From positions 110,355-148,327 of the forward strand of contig BFEA01000160.1 in NCBI GenBank assembly GCA_003427395.1: 37,973 nt of DNA, in the 5' to 3' direction. The DNA is from Chara braunii. Its lineage: Eukaryota > Streptophyta > Charophyceae > Charales > Characeae. Made by a program: the position numbers and the translations under genes. Under the pieces are notes generated by a model. It had not been told where the DNA came from. It saw only the letters and a program-made list of their open reading frames with translations, and searched no databases. This document shows, piece by piece, positions 31,271 to 37,973 of this stretch (positions are counted from its first letter, which is position 1; every line of letters begins with the position of its first letter).

Positions 31271-31327
<57 letters not shown>
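31270..31327. repeat. (TA)n microsatellite at the LINE-B ORF1/ORF2 junction
   Basis: A pure TA tract of about 58 bp exactly where LINE-A has its one-base ORF1/ORF2 gap. It has displaced the ORF2 start codon context in this copy. Confidence 0.96.
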
Positions 31328-31329
<2 letters not shown>

Positions 31330-31339
31330 CATTCTCCCA

Positions 31340-32545
31340 TATGATATTATATCAGTTTCTTTCTTAGTAACTCAAGATACTGCTTTAGAGTAATGGTTCC
31401 CATTTACCTTTGTCAAGTGCTCCCCCATCTTCTAAGATTTGCTTCTTGAGAAGGTTAAGGAGGAGGGCTACTACATCAGATTCAAACGAGAACTGATTGG
31501 TTTTAATCATCTGAATCCTGAGATGCCTGAGTGTGTCATCCCCTACCCATTTTAGATTAACGGGATCCCCTGCCCTATACCTTAAGAAAATGTCCCTAGA
31601 TGCTATTCTCTGAGATTCTATGGTTGTCTTGAGAGTGGCTCAACCTCTTGGGGGGAGGTTCTCTTTAATAAACTTCAAATCTTCTTATTTGTTAAGTGTT
31701 TCCCCAGCCAGACCCCGTGTTAAATTAGAGAGGGAGAGGAAGGAGGACTTCATGCCTTGAATAGTGAAACCTCCATACTGAGATTTCACCATCTCTGTGA
31801 GTCTCACTTCCCACTTCCCTTCTTTGAACCTAACAGGAAAGAATGCACTACCAATCTTAGAAAGAGGTTGAATTTATAAATTCAGCCTGAACTTGAGCTT
31901 TTGTCTTCTACTAGTGAGATCTAAAGGGGAGGACAATGGGGACAGTAGTTGAATAGTGTATTCTGTCTCTCAGAGCTTGCATTTGTTGTGTCTGAGGTGA
32001 TATCAATTTCGCACTTTATATTAATTATATCTGAAATTCAGTCTTCTTGCCCCCTCCCCTGTTCCACTAGTTCTTCAGTTTCGTCCTTTCCCCCACTATC
32101 CTCTTCTCGAACAGTCTCCGACTCTCTAATGTCACAGTCTAGGAGTGACGGTTTTCGCTTCTCCTGTATTTTTTCTTTGAATACTATAAATTTAGTCTCT
32201 CTTGTCAGGCTTGAAGTAATTGCTGTAGTTATTCCTTTTTCCGTAATGATTATGGTTTCAGGTATTGCAGGTACTAAGGACTGCTTCTCTGATTCCGTGT
32301 GATCCGGGAGCTGGCTATTAGTTTCTCAGACCAAGTCCAGATCCGTATTTCCCATACCGTCACAAGAGCATTGGCTGGAAAAAATGTGTCTGGCTCTCTT
32401 CCTGACTCTCTCCCTCAAGGTGTACATCTAATAAGGGCTCGATTGGTTTCAATTGTGCCTCATAACTCGTCTCTTCCCCACTCGCAACCTCTTGGGTTGG
32501 AACCTCTGTAGCCTGTACACATTTCTGTACGTCAGCTAAATTCAA
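31340..32545 (-). pseudogene. LINE-B ORF1, C-terminal part
   Basis: Counterpart of LINE-A 2853-3968, in broken frames on the minus strand: FFPVRFKEGKWEVRLTEMV, DIFLRYRAGDPVNLKWVGDD, QILEDGGALDKGKWEPLL. Plus-strand open frames at 31949-32511 are shadows. Function unknown; by position it belongs to ORF1. Confidence 0.7.
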
Positions 32546-33694
32546 TTTCTTTTAAACAATTTTTTTTTATATTCTTTCTTGTCAATAACCTCAGAATTGT
32601 GAACCTTGTTTTGCCAGTGTACTTTTTCCTCAAGTATCGAGGCGTAAGCGCAAGATTTATCAATCCTTTTCGTGAGCAGTTTCTTTTTTTATTTTCTTTT
32701 TTTCCATGATAGATAGAGGGAGGTTGTACTTCACAGGTCACGAGACGAAGTATTTTCCTTCTGGCCAATTCCTTGATTCTTCTTTTTCTCCCTGTCTGGG
32801 GTAGGGGCTTGTGTACCTGAAGTGTATGTAGGAGTGGCAGAATCTGCATTCGGGCAGACAGAATGTGGAGCATCCTGTTGCTCACAGTCTGCCAATCGGA
32901 TTCCGCTGGGAGACCGTACTGCAGTGTGGCCTTCAAATTATCACTTTGCATGAGTATACTCAGAATCTGATCTTTTATTAGACCCCACAAATCTTCTTCT
33001 ACCCTGAATGTCTGAATTTCAAATTGCTTACTACCCATTCAGCAACATAGTGTATGCGCTGTTGCAGGTTGATTGCTGGAATTTGGTTCCGTCCCCCGTC
33101 TCCCATGTCTGCGAGTGGGATCGTTAGGACTGGAGCTTGCTCCACTTCCATGTGCTCTTCTGAGAATGCACTCTGTAGTGGGTCCACTTCCATAGGGGTC
33201 TGGGTATATTCCAAATCTGTCAACCTCTGTTCTACCTTCATCGTTGAGCCACTGAACTCTGGCTGCGTTTGTGAGGTATTCGGTGGAGGAGATATTAATA
33301 GTAAGGGAGTTGCGGATTCAACTGAGTTGTTCATGTGATCGGCTTCAGTGAGAAGGACATTACCTGGTGGTTGCAGAGAGAGCGGTGTTGATACTGGTTC
33401 GAGGGTGTGATTGGGGTTCTGCGTGAGTGGTTGTTGTGATGATTGTTGCGCTGTCTGGATTGGCTGGGATTGCAGTGATTGCTGGGATTGCAGTGATTGT
33501 AGTGATTGCAGTGATTGCTGCTGCTGCTGAATGTGCTGTGAATGCTGCTGCGTTTGTATTTGTGATTGTTGTTGCTGCTGCTGGTGCTGGTCATTAGATA
33601 TCCCTCGAATGTACTTTGATTTGACCTCCTTCCATTCTGTCCCCGCTTTGTGCTTATTTTTCTGCAGATATTCTTCAGGTGCTACTCTTACCAT
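32532..33694 (-). pseudogene. LINE-B ORF1, central region with Gln-rich linker
   Basis: On the minus strand: EYLQKNKHKAGTEWKEVKSK, a long Gln/Ser/His-rich stretch (plus-strand 33440-33600), DLEYTQTPMEVDP, WVVSNLKFRHSG, then after a frame change LKATLQYGLPAESDW and IKELARRKI. The same blocks occur in LINE-A 1760-2600 (EWKEVRKKAKKE, LKTTLQYGLPSHF, MKELARRKV). Confidence 0.85.
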
Positions 33695-33783
33695 TTTACT
33701 CCCCCCCCCATTCTGTCTTTGCTACCCCTGTTGTCCCTGTTGTCCCTGCTGCCCCTGATGTACAGACTTTTCTTTCTTCTTTT

Positions 33784-34510
33784 CTAAATCTTCGGCAGGA
33801 GTTTGTGACTCATCTTTGGTTGAGACATGTGAGGTTGAGTTTTACTTTGTTGCCCCACTTGCTGCACTGGTTGTTGGAGATTGTGTTGGTTTGTGGACTT
33901 AGAGATTAAAGGGGATGATGGGACCCACTCTGCAGGTGGTCTCAAGGTCTTGCGAGACTCCCCCCTACCTTCCCAACAACATCCAATGGGGGTTCCCATG
34001 TGATTCAATTCCTCATTATAGACCCAACCGTCATATCTTGGGACCATTTGAATCCATTTGTGAGATCTCCGAGGATCACGTTTCAGTCTTGGTTCTGGGG
34101 AAATTTGATGATGTGGATGCATAGGACACGCATATTCCGTACTTAGGTGTCCATAAGCCTTGCATTTAAAACACCATGGTCGGAATTTGTGCGCCGTATG
34201 AATCTGATAAATCTTCCCACCCAACTTGTATGGAATGATATCATGTTATGAGAGATGCTGATCTTTCTGAAGATCTATTGCCATCATAAGATAGTCATCC
34301 CGTTTCGCCACATGTGAGGGTAGGGGGTCAATAAAATCCACAATTTGAAAGTGTTGGCCAAAGTTATGGACAAACGCAGCCTTGACCTCAATTGGAATGT
34401 GACGTAGTTCGACCCAATAATGATCCCTCATTAATTGATCCCGCCTTTCTTCTGGGCTGATTTTCTTGGGTTACCCGGGATAGATTCTTACCTGTGAGGT
34501 TATCCAGTTT
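33784..34510 (-). pseudogene. LINE-B ORF1, gag-like core with CCHC knuckle
   Basis: Minus-strand segments: YWVELRHIPIEVKAAFVHNF, DFIDPLPSHVAKRDDYLM, then MGGKIYQIHTAHKFRPWCFKC with the knuckle C-F-K-C-x4-H-x6-C, and HPHHQISPEPRLKRDP. The knuckle is in frame here, which confirms the frameshifted reading in LINE-A at 1261-1308. One stop separates the two segments near 34245. Confidence 0.88.
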
Positions 34511-35362
34511 AACATTTTCCATCCGTCTATCTGAGCTTTGTCCTTCTCGAATAGACAGAGAATGGTGAAGACTGTCAGAGCGATCGGCTGTATGAAGAAA
34601 AATTCCGAAACATCTTCTTCACTGCCTTTCATTTCCTATAATCGTTTGTAGATCCACTTTACTTTATCATTGGTAGATCGGTAGGCAACCTTATCATAGA
34701 AGATTCAGTTATTGGCGTGTCTGACATAGATATCATCCTCCTGGCCAGCTTCTCCATCGGGTAGGATTTCATGAGCATTTTCCTCCCTCCTTGGTCTATA
34801 ACTTTCTGTTCAGAGGGAAGAAGGAAAAGAGAGAGAAAGTATGTTCTGATTGGTGATAAATTACGAAGAGGAATTTTTAGTTTTTTCGCTGGTGTGCTAG
34901 GTGGACCAATTGGTGGTCTAGTTATATTCAGAGTCTTGTCTTGCATAGTCTGCCTTACCCTTTGGGCCCACGACGAAGTTGATTGGGATGATTGGGATGA
35001 TTGGGATGATTGGGATGAACGAAAGGCTTGAGTGTTCCCCTTACTAGAAGGAGTCTGTATACTTCTGTTAGAAGATAAAATCGGTTCCAGTTTCTCCTCC
35101 TCCGTTAGCATCTCCTCATCCTTCTGAATCTTGTTTGTCCAATTGTCTCCTTCTTTAGAGGAATTAGAATGCTGTTTTTTTTTTTTTTTGTCTCAATTGA
35201 TTGCACATTCTGTGTACCTGGGATCTGAGACTGAGACCTTTTGTCCGAATCTGAGTCATATGATGACTGGGATCTCTGCCCTTCCTGTGTAAGGGTGATG
35301 AGTGAGTGGGGTCCTTCTAATTGATCGTGGCCCTTCGAATCATTTTTTGGATCAATCACCAT
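34511..35362 (-). pseudogene. LINE-B ORF1, N-terminal region
   Basis: N-terminal part absent from LINE-A. It probably starts at ATG 35362 (MVIDPKNDSKGHDQ), is Ser/Gln/Asp-rich, and changes frame at an A run near 35170-35181. It continues with MLTEEEKLEPIL, a run of Ser-Gln-Ser units encoded by a 9-bp repeat (34981-35016), and a segment with WAQRVRQTM. No known domain is visible. Confidence 0.72.
34981..35016. repeat. Four copies of a 9-bp repeat in LINE-B ORF1
   Basis: gattgggat repeated four times without interruption; in frame it adds three-residue Ser/Gln units to ORF1. Confidence 0.97.
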
Positions 35363-36090
35363 TAGTGTTGTTCCTCCTTAATTTTTCTCTTTCTTACTAT
35401 TGATTCGACTTTGACCAATCATTGCTCCGTTCCCATCACTTGGTCTGCTATACAGAGAGGGGTTGAGTTATCTCATCACATTATGTCTCATTGCCTCTTG
35501 ATAGAAGAGAAGATAGTTTCCTCCTCTAACTCTCTTCGAGTGGATTGAATTGATTCTCACCATCTTGGTTATTTCTGAAATCAACAATAAGTTATTTTAA
35601 GAGATTAGAATAAAAGAAGATGATCCTCCCTTAATCATGCTTGGATGAGAATGAACTGAAGATTTGGGAATGTGTTAGAGGAGCCACATCATATGAGTGA
35701 GGGGAAGATAATTGATGTAGTTCTGCTTGGGCAGGAGGGGTGGGAAAAAAGTTAGGGTTATGAGGGGATGAAAAAAATGGAGGGAGGGACGAAGAGGAAA
35801 ACAACAGCTACGTAACGATTTTGAACTGAGGATTGGAAGATAAGCAGAATGAGGTGGGAGGAGGCGTGAGGGGCTGAACGATGAAGTCAGAAGGCTTAAG
35901 GTAGAGACGACTTTAGAGATATCTCATCCTAAAATAGTGTTGAGGGGGGATAACTTCATTTGTAATTGCAATCTTTTTATGAGGAAAATCGAAATGATGA
36001 TTCTACTGTTGTTGTAATTGGTGGATTGTAGATTCACTTATGTTTTGAAGGCTGGGCTTGGTTTCCCTTGAAAAAACGGGGAGGGGGGGG
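35363..36090 (-). other. Probable LINE-B 5' UTR
   Basis: No reading frame. Lies upstream of the ORF1 ATG. It would contain the element's internal promoter if the copy is full length; no specific box was recognised. Confidence 0.5.
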
Positions 36091-36539
36091 GACATCAATC
36101 GTCGAGGCAGCTTTTGGGGGAATGAGTTGAATAAGTCTTTGTCATGGTCTTCCGCTGTTAAGTCTCTTCCTTATCCTCCCATAATGAAACAGTAACTTGT
36201 TACCGCTGCCTTTCACATGTTGAATCCTATCTCCGAGTAAATGCCTTTGTGATACCATACGCCTTCGGCCCTGTTTTACCATCTCGAAAACTGCGATGGA
36301 TATAAATGCTACAATCCCTTGTGTTTGTTATCCTTAAATAAATATTACTTCCTTCTAACTATGATTCCTTTGGTGACCCTACAATGGATATTTGCAACCC
36401 AATCTCCTATTGGCATGGCTAGTTGAAGAACTACACCTTCTTTCACCTCTCCCTCAATCGATTTTATCTCTCTGCTGGAGAGTTTTGCCTCTGAGTCCTT
36501 TACTCCTAGTCACGTATTTACTAAATCCCAATTAGGTCG
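36091..36539. other. No assigned content
   Basis: No gene or repeat recognised. Confidence 0.5.
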
Positions 36540-37470
36540 CACTAAGATCACCCTTCTCTTAGCATCCCCAACTATTCTTCCACGACGACGACTGTGATAC
36601 GTATTGTTGCACACCTGTCGCTCTTCTCTCAGCATCCCCATTTACTCTTCCACTGCGTCACTTGCGATATGTAATGCCACAACTATCAGTCTTCACCACT
36701 AGTCAACAAGTTATTCGACGTGTCAACATGTGACAAGTTGAATCTGGAGATTGTAACGTCTCACGAGTTAGCCCGCGCATTCGAAATCGCAAGGTCTTCC
36801 TCCGCTTAGCATCCCCAGCTTTGACTAATGCCAAAAGCCCGGAAATCGATGTCGCACTACTTGTCCACGACGATGACTATGACACGTAATGCGGAATACA
36901 TGACACACTTAATCAACTGGCGGTCTTGCCACCGGTCGACCTGAGTTACCACGTATCTGAACCCAAGCCCACGCCAGCCTGTTACGTGGATGATCCAATT
37001 GACGACTATCAGTTTTGATCACTAGTCAACCAATTATTCGACATGTCTGAACCTAAGTCCATGTCAACACGTGAGAAGTTGAATCTGGAGATTGTAACGT
37101 CTCACGAGTAAAGGAAGCACCAATTAGGTTGTACTTCGAAGTTACCCTCGCTCTTTCACCTCTCCATCTATTTATGCTATCTCTCTGCCGGACACTGTTA
37201 CCTCTAAATCATTTGATATTACACACGAAAATTTAACCCACACTTCGTAATCGTAAGGTATCCCTCCGCTCAGTATCACCAGCTTTGACTAATGGTAAAA
37301 GCACAGAAGTCAATGTCGCGCTACTTGTCCACGACGACGACTATGACACGTACTGCGGAACACATGACACACTCAATCAACTGGCGGTCTTGCCACCGAT
37401 CGACATGAGGTATCATGTGTCTGAACCCAAGTCCACGTCAGCCTGTGACGTGAATGATCCAAGTGACTCT
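36540..37470. repeat. Diverged tandem repeat block
   Basis: Two long units share gttgaatctggagattgtaa (36737 and 37078, shift 341) and cagctttgactaatg (36826 and 37280, shift 454), so the second unit has about 113 bp extra. Shorter related pieces (acgacgactgtgatacgta and similar) lie at 36580-36690. A plus-strand frame at 37285-37650 covers the second unit and is not recognised as a protein. Confidence 0.82.
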
Positions 37471-37973
37471 GCTCCGCGCGCGTGCGTCAACCACCCACCA
37501 TGGTCGGTCACGAACTCACTTGATCTCGCAATTGTTTGGTGCTCTTGTTGTTGTTTGCACATATCTGGGACAACAGAGTCATCACAACAACACGACCCGG
37601 TCCAGGAATTCTTATCTCACTTCAATCAAACTTTTGTCATTGAAGTCTGATGCCGGGTAGTAACACCATCGTCGCATGCCTTACACCCTCCCCTGGCAAT
37701 GATCGAACATCGTTGTTTTCGATTAGACATTCGAGGACACCCACTCCAAAATTGATAGGGTGGTATGTCAGCATCTACCATCCTGACAGTTTATCATGAG
37801 GGAAGGATGAAAGGACTTCAACCCCACCCAAACCCTCCCTCCCTGGTATTTTGGTATTTCATGCATGATCCCCCATTATTTACGGGAAAAGGATACACTA
37901 ACCCATTCTACTACAGTCATCTCTTCCATGCACCGAGAGAGAGAGAGGGGTAGTGGCTATTGTCAGACACCCC
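37471..37973. other. No assigned content
   Basis: No gene recognised. A short (GA)n run lies at 37937-37948. Confidence 0.5.

Larger units (their letters stand above)
31000..36090 (-). mobile_element. LINE-B, piece 1: 5' UTR, ORF1 and ORF2 start
   Basis: 5' part of the minus-strand LINE. It holds a fuller ORF1 than LINE-A, with about 850 bp more at its N-terminus, plus a probable 5' UTR. The outer limit is set loosely at the C-run (G9 on plus) near 36083-36091, because no target-site duplication was found; the true 5' end may be anywhere from about 35400 to 36100. Confidence 0.8.

Overview
The window is eukaryotic and consists almost entirely of transposable elements and simple repeats. I see no host protein gene and no complete tRNA or rRNA. 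The coding material is degenerate non-LTR (LINE) retrotransposon sequence of the L1-like type seen in green plants. ORF1 is gag-like with a CCHC knuckle and Gln/Asn-rich spacers. ORF2 has an apurinic-type endonuclease, a reverse transcriptase and a C-terminal zinc-binding domain of the plant LINE type (C-x2-C...H-x4-C). With abundant (GA)n, (TA)n, (ATT)n and (GT)n tracts, this suggests a large, repeat-rich genome of the green lineage. A charophyte alga is a guess, not something the sequence proves.

Layout. 1-752: (GA)n and unassigned sequence. 753-9000: LINE-A on the plus strand, truncated inside ORF1, with a 115-bp inverted duplication at its 5' end and a poly(A) tail at 8985-9000. 9001-10272: two minus-strand LINE 3' fragments and AT-rich sequence. 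10273-11033: a hAT-like non-autonomous DNA transposon inserted in a (TA)n tract. 11068 to about 36090: one minus-strand LINE (LINE-B) split into three pieces by two insertions that share terminal sequences. Insertion E1 (11185-22013) lies in the 3' UTR of LINE-B and insertion E2 (26358-30999) lies in its endonuclease. Both begin TGTCGG and end CGACA, share subterminal hairpins at the left end and about 380 bp at the right end. E1 itself contains LINE-C (13393-16129, minus, flanked by a 9-bp TSD), and LINE-C contains a long-TIR foldback element (13530-13886). About 36100-37973 holds diverged tandem repeats with no recognised gene.

The nesting gives relative ages: LINE-B first, then E1 and E2, then LINE-C in E1, then the foldback element in LINE-C. 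The most unusual material is the E1/E2 family: terminal structure conserved while sequence changes, a tRNA-like A-box module near the right end, an alternating-hairpin array in E1 (19981-20294), and a dense tract of perfect short hairpins in E2 (about 29600-30310) that looks like structured RNA. Its class (TIR transposon with TGTNR-type ends, or very large solo LTR) cannot be decided from sequence reading alone.
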